Assembly (NCBI RefSeq): GCF_020166495.1
Contig: NZ_JAINZS010000001.1
Span: forward strand, 248,001-312,000
Length of the DNA stretch: 64,000 nt
DNA from: Robertkochia aurantiaca
GTDB lineage: Bacteria > Bacteroidota > Bacteroidia > Flavobacteriales > Flavobacteriaceae
Reading direction: 5' to 3'
Shown: positions 43,730 through 53,133 of the stretch, one piece after another
Layout: every line of letters starts with the position of its first letter
Numbering within the stretch: the first letter of the stretch is position 1
Position numbers and translations under genes: made by a program
The notes under the pieces: model-generated
What the model saw: only the letters and a program-made list of their open reading frames with translations
Databases searched by the model: none
Told to the model about the DNA's origin: nothing

Positions 43730-44869
43730 ATGCACAAAACACACCTTCTGCTCGTATGTATGATTTTGACGGCTTTTTCGGCTTGCCGAAATGAAGACTC
43801 GTCTGATAAAACAGCTAAGAATATGTATAAAGGATTTGAATTCTACGTAGGCACTTATACCGAAGGAGAGAGCAAGAGCGAGGGGATCTATAAATACCGG
43901 ATAGATGCAGAAGGTCAACTGGACAGCATGGGTCTTTGGGCAGCAACACCCAACCCTTCCTTTCTGAGCCTGGCTGGAAACGGACCTTTTTTACTGGCCG
44001 TAAATGAAATGGCTAATGCTGAAGGACAGGGCACCGTTACCGCATTTAGAATTACTGACAGCAGTCTTGTGGCCACATCGTCTGTGAGAAGTGGCGGGGC
44101 TCATCCCTGTTATATACAAACGCGCGGCACCCTGGTTCTGGTGGCAAACTATACCGGTGGAAATATCATGGCTGCCCGGCTTGATGAAAAGGGCGTGCTT
44201 ACTGAAGCCCTTTCAACCGTGGATTTTGAAGGCTCCGGAACGCATGAAAGGCAAGAATCTCCGCATGCGCACAGCATTCAGTTTCTCGGTGCTACTGATA
44301 CCATTTTAACAGCTGACCTGGGAACAGACAAAATATGGTTGCATAAACTGGAAGATCAGAAATTAGAACCGCTTTTTGATTCTCAAAGTTACATCAGTCT
44401 TAATTCTGAATCAGGCCCGAGACATCTCGATCGTCATTCAAACGGTCAAATCTATGTATTGAATGAACTCAGTAATACCATAAACGTATTGCAGGAAGCC
44501 TCTTCAGGCCGTTTTGAGATTACGAGTTCACATGAGCTGCTCAGGGAGACAGATACGGTTAACTCCTTAAGTGCAGATATTCACCTGAGCCGTGATGAAA
44601 GATTTTTATACGCCAGTACGCGTGGAGCCAATACCATTACTGCTTTTGAAGTAAAAAACGACGGAGATCTTTTTAAAATCGCCACCTATGATTTGCCCGG
44701 AGACTGGCCGAGGAATTTTGCCATCACCCCTGATAACAACTTTATCGTGGTAGCCCATCAGAACAGCAATGATCTGGTGAGTTATCGCAGAGACACAAAT
44801 ACAGGTGAATTGACCCTGGTTGACCAAATCCATGCCCCCGCCCCCGTTTGTATTCGATTCAGTGAATGA
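43730..44869 (+). CDS. Lactonase-family seven-bladed propeller lipoprotein
   Basis: A 379-aa protein of the 6-phosphogluconolactonase (YbhE/Pgl) propeller family, here with a lipoprotein signal (lipobox FSAC, Cys19). Recognisable repeats are EFYVGTYTEGESKSEGIYKY, GGAHPCYIQTRGTLVLVANY, GSGTHERQESPHAHSIQF, SGPRHLDRHSNGQIYVLNEL and DWPRNFAITPDNNFIVVAHQ. Cytoplasmic family members hydrolyse 6-phosphogluconolactone; this exported form probably acts on other lactones or binds ligands. The gene starts 2 nt after the esterase. It is convergent with the AraC gene, whose stop begins on the very next base. Confidence 0.88.
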   Translation: MHKTHLLLVCMILTAFSACRNEDSSDKTAKNMYKGFEFYVGTYTEGESKSEGIYKYRIDAEGQLDSMGLWAATPNPSFLSLAGNGPFLLAVNEMANAEGQGTVTAFRITDSSLVATSSVRSGGAHPCYIQTRGTLVLVANYTGGNIMAARLDEKGVLTEALSTVDFEGSGTHERQESPHAHSIQFLGATDTILTADLGTDKIWLHKLEDQKLEPLFDSQSYISLNSESGPRHLDRHSNGQIYVLNELSNTINVLQEASSGRFEITSSHELLRETDTVNSLSADIHLSRDERFLYASTRGANTITAFEVKNDGDLFKIATYDLPGDWPRNFAITPDNNFIVVAHQNSNDLVSYRRDTNTGELTLVDQIHAPAPVCIRFSE

Positions 44870-45787
44870 TCAGGTATATCGGGAAGTTCGAAATTGCTGC
44901 TGATAAGCTCCCGGAGAAAGCTCTTTGATTCTTTTGAAAACCCGGTTGAAATAGGACCGGTTTTCGAAACCACATCGCATAAATACCTCTTTCACCTTCA
45001 CTTTGGGATCTTTCAACAGGCTTGCTGCGAGTTTAATACGTTCGTTATTTATGAAATCGGTGGGCGACAGACCAAGCTCATTTTTAAACACCCTGTAAAA
45101 GTTTGAAGCACTCATACAGGCCTTCTCACTCAGGTATTCAATGCTCAGGGATAAATGAAGGTTATTGCGAATATGATCGACAATAAAGGCCATGCGATTC
45201 GAACTGCTTAGCTGCAATGCCTTTTCATCATAAATCTTTCGCGTATTTGTCTGCATGATCCTTATGATCAGTTCCTGAAGCATATTATTGACAAAGAAAT
45301 CTTTAGAGGGATGGTTTTCGGCAAACAAAAACAATAAACGCTGAAGTATCTGGTAGATACCGGCGTCATTGGTAAAATGAAAGTTGTAATCGACCATGCT
45401 CCATTCCTGCTTTTCTGCCATTGGCATGTTCTCATTCATAAGTCTGATCACTTTTGCGATCTTTTCCTTGCTTACCGCCATTGCCAGACAACGCGTCGGA
45501 TCATCCTGACGGGCCTCCGGAAAATCAATACACATAACTTCTCCTGAAGGAAGAATGAGTGATTCCCCTGGCAGAAAATCGAAACTGTTATGATCTCTCA
45601 GGTGCATGACCTTTTTACCTCTGATCATACTTGCCAGTACAGGCTCGTCGAATTGTAACATAACACGCTCTGCCCTCTTATGCGTTTCGAATATATGCAT
45701 GGCAGCATTCTCGAGTGTGTAAGAGGTTTGATTTTCAACCAGGTGCTCCAGCTTCCTGTTTTTAAAAAATCCTTCAGGTAATTCCAT
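44870..45787 (-). CDS. AraC family transcriptional regulator of the aldehyde dehydrogenase
   Basis: A 305-aa regulator with an N-terminal ligand-binding domain (residues about 20-160; HLRDHNSFDFLPGESLILPS, FPEARQDDPTRCLAMAVSKE) and a C-terminal AraC double HTH (about 205-300; SIEYLSEKACMSASNFYRVF, then EVFMRCGFENRSYFNRVFKR). It is divergent from the aldehyde dehydrogenase gene with 217 bp between start codons, where two kinds of direct repeat are present. Inference: it senses an alcohol or aldehyde and activates the aldehyde dehydrogenase-DUF779 operon. Its stop TGA abuts the stop of the lactonase-like gene, giving zero spacing. Confidence 0.9.
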   Translation of the reverse strand: MELPEGFFKNRKLEHLVENQTSYTLENAAMHIFETHKRAERVMLQFDEPVLASMIRGKKVMHLRDHNSFDFLPGESLILPSGEVMCIDFPEARQDDPTRCLAMAVSKEKIAKVIRLMNENMPMAEKQEWSMVDYNFHFTNDAGIYQILQRLLFLFAENHPSKDFFVNNMLQELIIRIMQTNTRKIYDEKALQLSSSNRMAFIVDHIRNNLHLSLSIEYLSEKACMSASNFYRVFKNELGLSPTDFINNERIKLAASLLKDPKVKVKEVFMRCGFENRSYFNRVFKRIKELSPGAYQQQFRTSRYT

Positions 45788-45822
45788 TGTAAGAATCTAT
45801 CATAATAAAATATGCGTATTAA

Positions 45823-45947
45823 ATATGGGTAATATTTGAGATATTATAAATAAAATAAGGCGATAATTATGAATATCTCGACTTATAATACGATTGTTCA
45901 CAAAATTGATAGAATAGTTCACATATGATATGCTATATATGGGTAAT
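45823..45947. promoter_or_regulatory. Direct repeats in the AraC-aldehyde dehydrogenase control region
   Basis: ATATGGGTAAT occurs at 45823-45833 and 45937-45947, exactly repeated and 114 bp apart. GTTCACA occurs at 45896-45902 and 45917-45923, 21 bp apart, i.e. on the same helix face. The paired half-sites and their spacing are typical of AraC-family binding sites and of DNA looping; assignment to the adjacent regulator is inferred. Confidence 0.55.
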
Positions 45948-46004
45948 TTCCACAGTAGTCATAATTGACTTATAACCAGACATTAACAATTAAAATCAAA
46001 CATT

Positions 46005-47528
46005 ATGAGCAATGTTAAAACACGGGAAGCCGGTACAATCAGCAAACCAGAATTTAAGCCCAGGTACGACAATTATATCGGAGGGGAATGGAAAGCTCCG
46101 GTAAAAGGAAATTATTTTGATAATATTTCACCGGTAGACGGAAATGCTTTTACCAAAGTTGCCAGATCCACTGCTGAAGATATAGAACTGGCTCTCGACG
46201 CAGCATGGAAGGCGGCTCCTTCATGGAACACTTCTTCTGCTACAGAACGCAGTAACATGTTGTTAAAAATCGCAGACGTAATCGAAAGAAACCAGGAAGG
46301 ACTGGCGCGTGCCGAGACCTGGGATAATGGTAAACCCTTCAGAGAAACCATGAATGCTGATATTCCTCTTGCTGCTGATCATTTCAGGTATTTTGCAGGG
46401 GTTATTCGCGCTGAGGAAGGAACAGCCAGTGAACTGGATCATAATACCGTTTCGATAAACATTCCTGAACCCCTGGGTGTTGTTGCCCAGATCATTCCAT
46501 GGAACTTTCCGATTCTGATGGCAGCCTGGAAGATCGCTCCGGCACTGGCTGCAGGAAATTGTGTGATTCTTAAACCTGCCGAACAGACCCCTACGAGCAT
46601 TCTGGTTCTTGTGGAACTTATCGAAGGAATACTCCCTGCAGGAGTCTTGAATGTGGTAAACGGATTTGGTACCGAAGCCGGTAAGCCCCTTGCCTCGAAT
46701 CCCCGTGTCAATAAAGTGGCCTTCACGGGTGAAACCACTACCGGACAGTTGATCATGCAGTATGCATCAAAGAATATCGTTCCGGTTACCCTGGAACTTG
46801 GTGGGAAATCACCTAATGTGTTTTTCGAAAGTATTATGGAGGCTGATGATGAATACTTTGACAAGTGTCTGGAAGGAGCTGTCATGTTTGCATTTAATCA
46901 AGGTGAGGTATGCACCTGCCCCTCCAGAATGCTGGTACAGGAAAGCATTTTTGATCAGTTCATGGAGCGGGTGGTAAAAAGAACCAAAGCCATTAAACTT
47001 GGTCACCCTATGGAACAGGATACCATGATGGGAGCTCAGGCATCTAATGATCAGTACGAGAAAATTCTCAATTATATCAATATAGGTAAGGAAGAGGGAT
47101 GTGAGGTACTCACCGGCGGCGAGGCAGCCTACATAGAAGGCCTCGAAGGAGGATATTATATACAACCCACCATCCTGAAAGGAAACAATAAGATGCGGGT
47201 CTTTCAGGAAGAAATCTTCGGACCCGTCGTATGCGTGACCTCCTTTAAAGATGAAGAAGAAGCCATTGCGATCGCTAACGATACTCTTTATGGTCTTGGT
47301 GCAGGTGTATGGACCAGAGACACTCATCAGGCATATCAGATATCGAGAGCCATCAAGGCCGGCAGGGTTTGGGTGAATTGCTATCATGCCTATCCTGCGC
47401 ATGCACCTTTCGGTGGCTATAAAAAATCCGGTATTGGTCGGGAGACGCACAAAATGATGCTAAATCATTATCGTCAGACCAAGAATATGCTAATCTCCTA
47501 TGACAAAAAAGCCCTTGGCTTTTTCTGA
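46005..47528 (+). CDS. NAD-dependent aldehyde dehydrogenase
   Basis: A 507-aa enzyme that oxidises aldehydes such as acetaldehyde to acids. [20 protein letters not shown] holds the nucleotide-site Asn, [15 protein letters not shown] the general-base Glu, and [16 protein letters not shown] the catalytic Cys; [18 protein letters not shown] and [15 protein letters not shown] are C-terminal signatures. The CxC in EVCTCPS and the overall sequence match the ExaC/AldB acetaldehyde dehydrogenase group. It is divergent from its likely AraC activator and is followed 9 nt later by a DUF779 gene, a common partner of this aldehyde dehydrogenase type. Confidence 0.93.
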   Translation: MSNVKTREAGTISKPEFKPRYDNYIGGEWKAPVKGNYFDNISPVDGNAFTKVARSTAEDIELALDAAWKAAPSWNTSSATERSNMLLKIADVIERNQEGLARAETWDNGKPFRETMNADIPLAADHFRYFAGVIRAEEGTASELDHNTVSINIPEPLGVVAQIIPWNFPILMAAWKIAPALAAGNCVILKPAEQTPTSILVLVELIEGILPAGVLNVVNGFGTEAGKPLASNPRVNKVAFTGETTTGQLIMQYASKNIVPVTLELGGKSPNVFFESIMEADDEYFDKCLEGAVMFAFNQGEVCTCPSRMLVQESIFDQFMERVVKRTKAIKLGHPMEQDTMMGAQASNDQYEKILNYINIGKEEGCEVLTGGEAAYIEGLEGGYYIQPTILKGNNKMRVFQEEIFGPVVCVTSFKDEEEAIAIANDTLYGLGAGVWTRDTHQAYQISRAIKAGRVWVNCYHAYPAHAPFGGYKKSGIGRETHKMMLNHYRQTKNMLISYDKKALGFF

Positions 47529-47537
47529 AACCATCTA

Positions 47538-47918
47538 ATGACAGAAAGAGTTCTGATAAGCAAAGAGGCCGAAGAGGTTGTAAACCGGCTCAGAGAAGAA
47601 TATGGTGAACTCATGTTCCATCAAAGCGGTGGGTGTTGTGACGGCTCCTCTCCTATGTGTTTCCAAAAAGGAGAATTACTGCTCGATGACAGTGATGTAT
47701 GGCTGGGAACCATTGCCGGTTGTGATTTCTTTATATCCAAAGACCAGTTCGAGTACTGGAAACATACTCAACTAACCGTTGATATCACTCAAGGAAGGGG
47801 CTCAAGCTTCAGCCTTGAAATCCCCCTGGGCCTGAGATTTGTAATCAAGTCCCGCTTATATCACAAGGAGGAATCAAATAATTTGACTCCTGTAAAGAGT
47901 GCTACTGAAATAAATTAA
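47538..47918 (+). CDS. DUF779 family protein
   Basis: A 126-aa protein of the DUF779 family, which is frequently encoded next to aldehyde dehydrogenases; function unknown. The motif MFHQSGGCCDGSSPMCFQKG contains three Cys that could bind a metal or take part in redox chemistry. LGTIAGCDFFISKDQFEYW and DITQGRGSSFSLEIPLGLRF are further conserved parts. The gene starts 9 nt after the aldehyde dehydrogenase stop, so it is co-transcribed and probably controlled by the AraC regulator. A terminator follows 23 nt after the stop. Confidence 0.92.
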   Translation: MTERVLISKEAEEVVNRLREEYGELMFHQSGGCCDGSSPMCFQKGELLLDDSDVWLGTIAGCDFFISKDQFEYWKHTQLTVDITQGRGSSFSLEIPLGLRFVIKSRLYHKEESNNLTPVKSATEIN

Positions 47919-47940
47919 CATTGGTTTGGTGTTTGGTAAG

Positions 47941-47980
47941 AAGACCTGTCCCGGGTAAAAAGGACAGGTCTTCTTTAATT
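47941..47980 (+). terminator. Intrinsic terminator of the aldehyde dehydrogenase operon
   Basis: Perfect 11-bp stem AAGACCTGTCC / GGACAGGTCTT with a 10-nt loop, followed by CTTTAATT, a moderate T-run. It lies between the DUF779 stop and the YitT gene. Confidence 0.8.
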
Positions 47981-48042
47981 TATTACTATCTCCCTAGGTG
48001 ATAGTTAATTGATATATCTTTAATGTTAGAAATCTGAGCACA

Positions 48043-49026
48043 ATGAATCCCATCCTCAAGCAGTATATCATAGAAAGACTCCGAAAGAAACACCTGGCTG
48101 AAAAAGACCGGAATAAAGCAAGCGAGGAACGGATTCGCAAAAGAGCCAGAGAGCTGGAGATCGAGATCTCTCATGAATTCACTGATTTTATCTATGGTAT
48201 GATCGGGATACTGTCGGCAGCCTTCGGACTCAAAGGGTTTCTCATACCCAACAAATTCATCGATGGCGGGGTCATGGGTATCTCACTGATCGTAAGTACG
48301 GCAGGTGATCTGTCCTTACCCATACTGATCTTTCTTTTCAACCTGCCCTTCCTAATACTAGCCTATTATGCGATTGGTAAACGCTTTGCCATTAAAAGTA
48401 TTCTTGGGATACTGCTGCTGTCATTGCTGGTGTACCTGCTTCCGGTACCCATGATCACAGATGATAAGGTGCTGGTAAGTACATTCGGAGGGTTCTTCCT
48501 GGGGCTTGGTATCGGTATGGCCATTCGGGGGGGTGCCATTATCGATGGGACCGAAGTACTCGCCATCTACCTGAGCCGAAAATCGTCGTTAACCGTTGGT
48601 AATATCATTCTGATTTTTAACCTGTTCATTTTTTTGAGCGCGGCCTATATTTTATCCATCGAAATCGCCCTGTATGCCATACTCACCTATTTTGCAGCTT
48701 CGAAAACCATCGATTTCGTTATTGACGGGATTGAAGAATACACCGGAGTTTCCATCATTACCGACAACTGGGAAGAGATGCGACGAACCATTGTTGAGAA
48801 GATGGGGCGTGGGTGTACCCTGATAAGCGGTAAGAGAGGTTACGCGCCTGAGGGCTACCCTCTGAAAAACACCATGATCGTCTATACAGTAATCTCCCGG
48901 CTGGAATTGTCACGGCTTAAAACCGAGATCGACAAGGTCGACAAGAAAGCCTTCGTCGTGATGACCACGGTAAAAGATACGGTAGGTGGCCTCGTCAGAA
49001 GAAAACCCATCGAGAAGATTAAATAA
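48043..49026 (+). CDS. YitT family membrane protein with DUF2179 domain
   Basis: A 327-aa inner-membrane protein: a basic cytoplasmic N-terminal region (about 1-45), five to six membrane helices (about 48-220; IYGMIGILSAAFGLKGFLIP, FIDGGVMGISLIVSTAG, FGGFFLGLGIGMAIRGGAII) and a C-terminal soluble DUF2179 domain (about 235-310; GRGCTLISGKRGYAPEGYP, VVMTTVKDTVGG). The family is widespread and of unknown function, with transport sometimes proposed. DGTEVLAIYLSRKSSLTVG is a typical conserved loop. It stands alone, after the terminator of the aldehyde dehydrogenase operon, and converges with the next gene. Confidence 0.9.
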   Translation: MNPILKQYIIERLRKKHLAEKDRNKASEERIRKRARELEIEISHEFTDFIYGMIGILSAAFGLKGFLIPNKFIDGGVMGISLIVSTAGDLSLPILIFLFNLPFLILAYYAIGKRFAIKSILGILLLSLLVYLLPVPMITDDKVLVSTFGGFFLGLGIGMAIRGGAIIDGTEVLAIYLSRKSSLTVGNIILIFNLFIFLSAAYILSIEIALYAILTYFAASKTIDFVIDGIEEYTGVSIITDNWEEMRRTIVEKMGRGCTLISGKRGYAPEGYPLKNTMIVYTVISRLELSRLKTEIDKVDKKAFVVMTTVKDTVGGLVRRKPIEKIK

Positions 49027-49032
49027 ATATAA

Positions 49033-49959
49033 TCATAGCTTTTTATTGCATTGCTTTGAAATGAAGCCCTTAAGATCTTCTTTAAAACTTTGATTTAAAC
49101 CGGTTCCTTCTGGGTTCAATAATGCATGTCCTGCCTCCGGATAAACATGTACCTGCAGGTCTTGCAGCCCTTCTTCCCTGATCCTTTCCAAGCTTCGCTC
49201 CACCGGGCAATTGGTATCACCTCCTCCGTAGGCAATAAATACGGGTGAGGGTACTTCTTTCCAGTAAGGAAGCGGATCAAAATCGATCAGAACAGAAATA
49301 TCTTCCCTGTTTTTTAGTTTTTCAACAGTAAGAGGCGCCAGAGCTTCAGCCACAAACTCCCATGTATATTGTCCGATATTATGCACTTCTTCAAAGTGTA
49401 ACTGGTATTTGGCCGTACTCAGAGTACCCGAAAGATCGATAACAAAATCTACTCCCGGTCTTTGCAAAGCTGCAACCGGAGCAACCCACCCCCCCTGGCT
49501 CACTCCCATAAACCCCACACAATTAAACTGGTCTTTATAGTTCTTCATTATAAAATCGTAAGCTGCGGTAGTATCACCGGCAAGCTCTTCAATACTGCTG
49601 CCTTGCCAGCGACCCTCTGATCTCTCACTGCCACGTTTATCAGGAAGTAATACAGATATTCCTGAAGATTGCAAAAGCTGAACCAGGCTGAGGTACCAGC
49701 TATTGTCACGATGGCTGCTACCCGAACCATGTACCATTATCACAAGAGGACCATTTTCAAAGCCATTATCAGCTTCAAACAGCATCCCTCCAAGACTGAG
49801 ATCCGACTCATAATTTCGAAATTGTACCTCTGAAAAAGTTAAAGAATCAAGCGAGGTACCTTTAAAATATTTAAGAGGCTCTTCCGCACCTTTAATAATT
49901 AATGGGAGAATTAGAAAGATAAAAATGACGGCTCCAAAAATCCATACCCATTTCTTCAT
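49033..49959 (-). CDS. Alpha/beta hydrolase with membrane anchor
   Basis: A 308-aa hydrolase with an N-terminal hydrophobic segment (MKKWVWIFGAVIFIFLILPL) that acts as signal or anchor. The oxyanion motif is VIMVHGSGSSHRDNSWY, the nucleophile Ser lies in FMGVSQGGWVAPVAAL, the Asp in IAYGGGDTNCPVERS and the His in YPEAGHALLNPEG. The frame extends to 50076, but the ATG at 49959, one base after the upstream stop, is the start that gives a signal. It is the last gene of the five-gene minus-strand cluster. It resembles dienelactone-hydrolase/acyl-peptidase-like exported hydrolases; the substrate is unknown. Confidence 0.88.
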   Translation of the reverse strand: MKKWVWIFGAVIFIFLILPLIIKGAEEPLKYFKGTSLDSLTFSEVQFRNYESDLSLGGMLFEADNGFENGPLVIMVHGSGSSHRDNSWYLSLVQLLQSSGISVLLPDKRGSERSEGRWQGSSIEELAGDTTAAYDFIMKNYKDQFNCVGFMGVSQGGWVAPVAALQRPGVDFVIDLSGTLSTAKYQLHFEEVHNIGQYTWEFVAEALAPLTVEKLKNREDISVLIDFDPLPYWKEVPSPVFIAYGGGDTNCPVERSLERIREEGLQDLQVHVYPEAGHALLNPEGTGLNQSFKEDLKGFISKQCNKKL

Positions 49960-49960
49960 C

Positions 49961-51658
49961 TTAAAGTGCTGATTTTTCCAGGTTCCGGCGATAACCCGGT
50001 CCCTTGACAAAGCGACCCGGTGTTTTTCCGGTATGCGAACCGTTATCAAGCACCTGCGTACCGTTGACAAAAACATGGATCATTCCTTCCGCCAGTTGAT
50101 GAGGATCCTCAAAGGTGGCTTTATCAGTAATTTTTTCAGGATCAAAAACCACAACATCGGCATAATAACCGGGCTTGAGAACTCCACGGCGTGATATATT
50201 GAGTTTGGAAGCAGGCAGCGCAGTTAGCTTATAGATCGCTTCCTCCATGGGGATCACCTGTTCATCTCTCACATATTTTCCCAGCAGACGGGCAAAATTC
50301 CCGTATGCCCTCGGGTGGGTACTGGATTTTAAAAATACTCCTTCAGGTGCCATGGAACCGGCATCTGATCCAAAGGTCATATAAGGCAGTTGAATCTGTC
50401 GCTTCACATTGTCTTCGTTCATAAGAAAATAGACGGTTCCTACCCTGCTACCATCTTCTATAACGAGGTCCATGGCCGTCTCTTCAGGACTCATGCCTCG
50501 CATTTCTGCTACTTCGGCCAGCGTTTTCCCAGTCAGATGTTTAAGGCTGTCATTCTTAAAACCAACCAGCAGTAATTTGTCGGCACTGCCCGCTGCATGA
50601 TAGAGGTTTTCCCAATCGGTTGCCTTGGTTTCCATTTCGGCTTTTACTTTTTTCCTGATCTCAGGGTCTTTTAGTCTTTCTGCCCAGGCCTCATACCCGC
50701 CTTCCTGCACCCAGGGAGGCATGGAAGCATCAAGGCCGGTCGCACCGGCTGTATAGTTATACATATTTGCAGCTACCTCCAGTCCGGCGTTTCTGGCCGA
50801 ATCGATCTTTTCAATGACCGCATCCAGCTTATTCCAGTTTGATTTTCCTCCCTGCTTCAGGTGATAGATCTCTGCAGGTATCCCGGCTTCATGAGCGATC
50901 TGTATCAGTTCGTCTATGCTCTCGAGCAGCTTTTCGCCCTCACTCCTTATATGCGAAATATACATCCCGTCGTAGGCTGCTGCCTCTTTCGAAAGTGCGA
51001 TCAGTTCTTCTGTATCAGAATAGAATGCAGGGGCGTAGATCAGTGATGAGCCTATCCCGAGTGCTCCTTCTTCCATGGCCTGCCTCACGAGTAGCTTCAT
51101 GCTGTCCAGCTCTATTGCGGTAGGTTTACGATCTTCGAAACCAACAGTATGAATACGAAGGGTGGTGGCTCCGACAAAGGAAGCCACATTGGTGGCTATG
51201 CCTTTATCTTCCAGATACTGCAGGTACTCCCCCAGAGTGGTCCATTCGATATCGAACTGAATATCACCCTGCTCTTTCTTTTGCTGCTTTTTCATCTTTT
51301 CAGTCAAAGGGCCCATAGACCATCCTTCACCGAATACCTCCAGTGTCACCCCTTGTTTTATATCTCCCATAGAACGACCATCTTCGATCAGAGATATGGT
51401 GGCCCAGCTCAGCATATTGATAAAGCCCGGGGCCACAATATTCCCCTGGGCATCGATCACCTTTTCACCGGAACCTCCACCGGGCTCACCTATATAGGCA
51501 ATGGTGTCGGCGTTTATCCCGATCTCGCCCGAAAAAGGTTCCCGTCCTGAACCATCATAAACAGTGGCATTGGTAATAAGTATATCGTATGTGTCCTGCT
51601 CCCCACATGCAGTGAGCAATGTTGCTGATAAAAGACAGAGAATAATAAGGTCTCGCAT
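49961..51658 (-). CDS. D-aminoacylase-like amidohydrolase lipoprotein without HxH
   Basis: A 565-aa lipoprotein (lipobox LLTAC, Cys18) of the N-acyl-D-amino-acid deacylase family. The family's APGFID-x-H-x-H reads APGFINMLSW (residues 76-85), so the two metal-binding His are missing. Other expected residues remain: His in MYISHIRSEGEK, His in AEIYHLKQGG and Asp in TFGSDAGSMAPEG. This variant recurs in Bacteroidota, as far as I recall, and may use a single metal ion. It begins 74 nt after the short-chain fatty acid transporter stop and ends one base before the hydrolase start, so substrate deacylation and acyl uptake may be linked (inference). Confidence 0.87.
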   Translation of the reverse strand: MRDLIILCLLSATLLTACGEQDTYDILITNATVYDGSGREPFSGEIGINADTIAYIGEPGGGSGEKVIDAQGNIVAPGFINMLSWATISLIEDGRSMGDIKQGVTLEVFGEGWSMGPLTEKMKKQQKKEQGDIQFDIEWTTLGEYLQYLEDKGIATNVASFVGATTLRIHTVGFEDRKPTAIELDSMKLLVRQAMEEGALGIGSSLIYAPAFYSDTEELIALSKEAAAYDGMYISHIRSEGEKLLESIDELIQIAHEAGIPAEIYHLKQGGKSNWNKLDAVIEKIDSARNAGLEVAANMYNYTAGATGLDASMPPWVQEGGYEAWAERLKDPEIRKKVKAEMETKATDWENLYHAAGSADKLLLVGFKNDSLKHLTGKTLAEVAEMRGMSPEETAMDLVIEDGSRVGTVYFLMNEDNVKRQIQLPYMTFGSDAGSMAPEGVFLKSSTHPRAYGNFARLLGKYVRDEQVIPMEEAIYKLTALPASKLNISRRGVLKPGYYADVVVFDPEKITDKATFEDPHQLAEGMIHVFVNGTQVLDNGSHTGKTPGRFVKGPGYRRNLEKSAL

Positions 51659-51732
51659 GGTTGGTCGTTTTTATAATGACCCTTAAATATACAAAACCGC
51701 CGCGATCTTATGAGAAATTTTCTACATAAGCC

Positions 51733-53133
51733 TCAGAGGGGCCAGAACATAACCAACGAAAACTGAATGATAAAGAACAACAAAAATGGTACGATCAGGT
51801 ACCCCATGATATCCCTGGCCTGTATGCTGATCCCTTTAGCCATCACAGGAATTACCAGAAGAAGAAAAAATGGCTGGAGCAGGTTGCTCAGCGATTCTCC
51901 ATATGCAATCGCCATGGCAGACCGCGCAATCATTGCATTGGCCGAAGGGCCGCCCTGTGCTTCGGCCATGGCTTTTACCGCATTAAGAATACTGGGGCCT
52001 ATAACGGCAAATTCACCCCCGGCCGAGGGAATGGCAAAATTCACCAGCCCCCCGGTGACAAAGGCATAACCGGCGAAATTTTCCTGGCTGGCGAAAGTTG
52101 CCAGTAACTGAGCAAAGCGGTCGGCCAGACCTGTATTGATCATAATTCCCATGATTCCCGCATAGAAAGGAAATTGAAAGAGTATAGCTGAAACATTACT
52201 GCTGGCTCTTTTCATCGCAATTCCGTAACGCAAGGGCGTTTGATGCAAGAGCATTCCTAACATGAGGAAAATAAAAATCATAATATTCAGGTTCAGATCG
52301 GCCCCACGATTATAAAAATGCCAACTGATATAACTAAGACCTGCCAGGGCTATAAGTGCCTGTAATAAAATACTGTTATTCAGTCTGTCTGAAAATACCG
52401 GTTCGGGCATACTCATCGCATCTGCTTCTTCTCTGATACTTGTTTCCTTTAGTGCCCCCTGTCGTTTATCAAGTAATTCGGGAAGCTCCTTTCCCCTGCT
52501 CTGTCGCGGCCTGAGCAAAAACATAATGGCAGGAGTCAGCAGAACGATAAGAATGATCATCACCAGATTTAAGCCGCTACCGAGTGTAAGGCCCGTATCA
52601 ACCGTTTCTTCCAGAATGCCTGCCTCGATTATAAAGTTGCCTTCTGTATTGAGCAATAAGGGTATACTGCTCGAAAGGCCTGTCACCCATCCTATGAATG
52701 AACAATAAACGCATGCTATGAGATAGGGATAATGAACTCCTTTTACCCGTAAGGCCAGCTCTCTACCTATAACGGCCGGAATAATGATCCAACCCCAGCT
52801 CACCATGCACAATAAGGTTCCGGACAGGGTTACGAATAAATAGACCTGCCAGGGTTTGCTCACGGCTCTGCCCAGGCGATCGATCTGTTGGCTCAGAAAC
52901 GGAGAGAGAGCGATGCTGTAACCCGTAATGACCAGAAGCACCATCTGCATCCCGAATTCCAGTAACAGCCAGAAACCGTCGTACCAGCCTTTCAAAATAT
53001 CGATCATATCTACCGGCATGGCCCATAAGGCTGCCACTGCGGTTATGATAGTTAGTAATAAGGCGAAAACGAAAGCATCAGGCATGCTTTTACGGTAAAT
53101 GTCAGTAAAGAGGTTGCCGATTCGTTCAATCAT
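51733..53133 (-). CDS. Short-chain fatty acid transporter, AtoE family
   Basis: A 466-aa integral membrane protein with about 11-12 helices, belonging to the AtoE/TIGR00366 family for uptake of acetoacetate and short-chain fatty acids. Signature segments are MIERIGNLFTDIYRKSMPDA, FVFALLLTIITAVAALWAMP, GGLVNFAIPSAGGEFAVIG and a C-terminal FLLFFIIQFSLVMFWPL. The segment GGEFAVIGPSIL with its Ser/Gly residues is a probable substrate site. The ATG overlaps the stop of the upstream glycosidase gene by 4 bp, so the two are translationally coupled. Confidence 0.9.
   Translation of the reverse strand: MIERIGNLFTDIYRKSMPDAFVFALLLTIITAVAALWAMPVDMIDILKGWYDGFWLLLEFGMQMVLLVITGYSIALSPFLSQQIDRLGRAVSKPWQVYLFVTLSGTLLCMVSWGWIIIPAVIGRELALRVKGVHYPYLIACVYCSFIGWVTGLSSSIPLLLNTEGNFIIEAGILEETVDTGLTLGSGLNLVMIILIVLLTPAIMFLLRPRQSRGKELPELLDKRQGALKETSIREEADAMSMPEPVFSDRLNNSILLQALIALAGLSYISWHFYNRGADLNLNIMIFIFLMLGMLLHQTPLRYGIAMKRASSNVSAILFQFPFYAGIMGIMINTGLADRFAQLLATFASQENFAGYAFVTGGLVNFAIPSAGGEFAVIGPSILNAVKAMAEAQGGPSANAMIARSAMAIAYGESLSNLLQPFFLLLVIPVMAKGISIQARDIMGYLIVPFLLFFIIQFSLVMFWPL

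Noticed and set aside
46809-47450. 213-codon minus-strand open frame inside the aldehyde dehydrogenase gene
   Set aside because: It lies entirely antisense to a gene with complete catalytic motifs, has no recognisable domain and no promoter.
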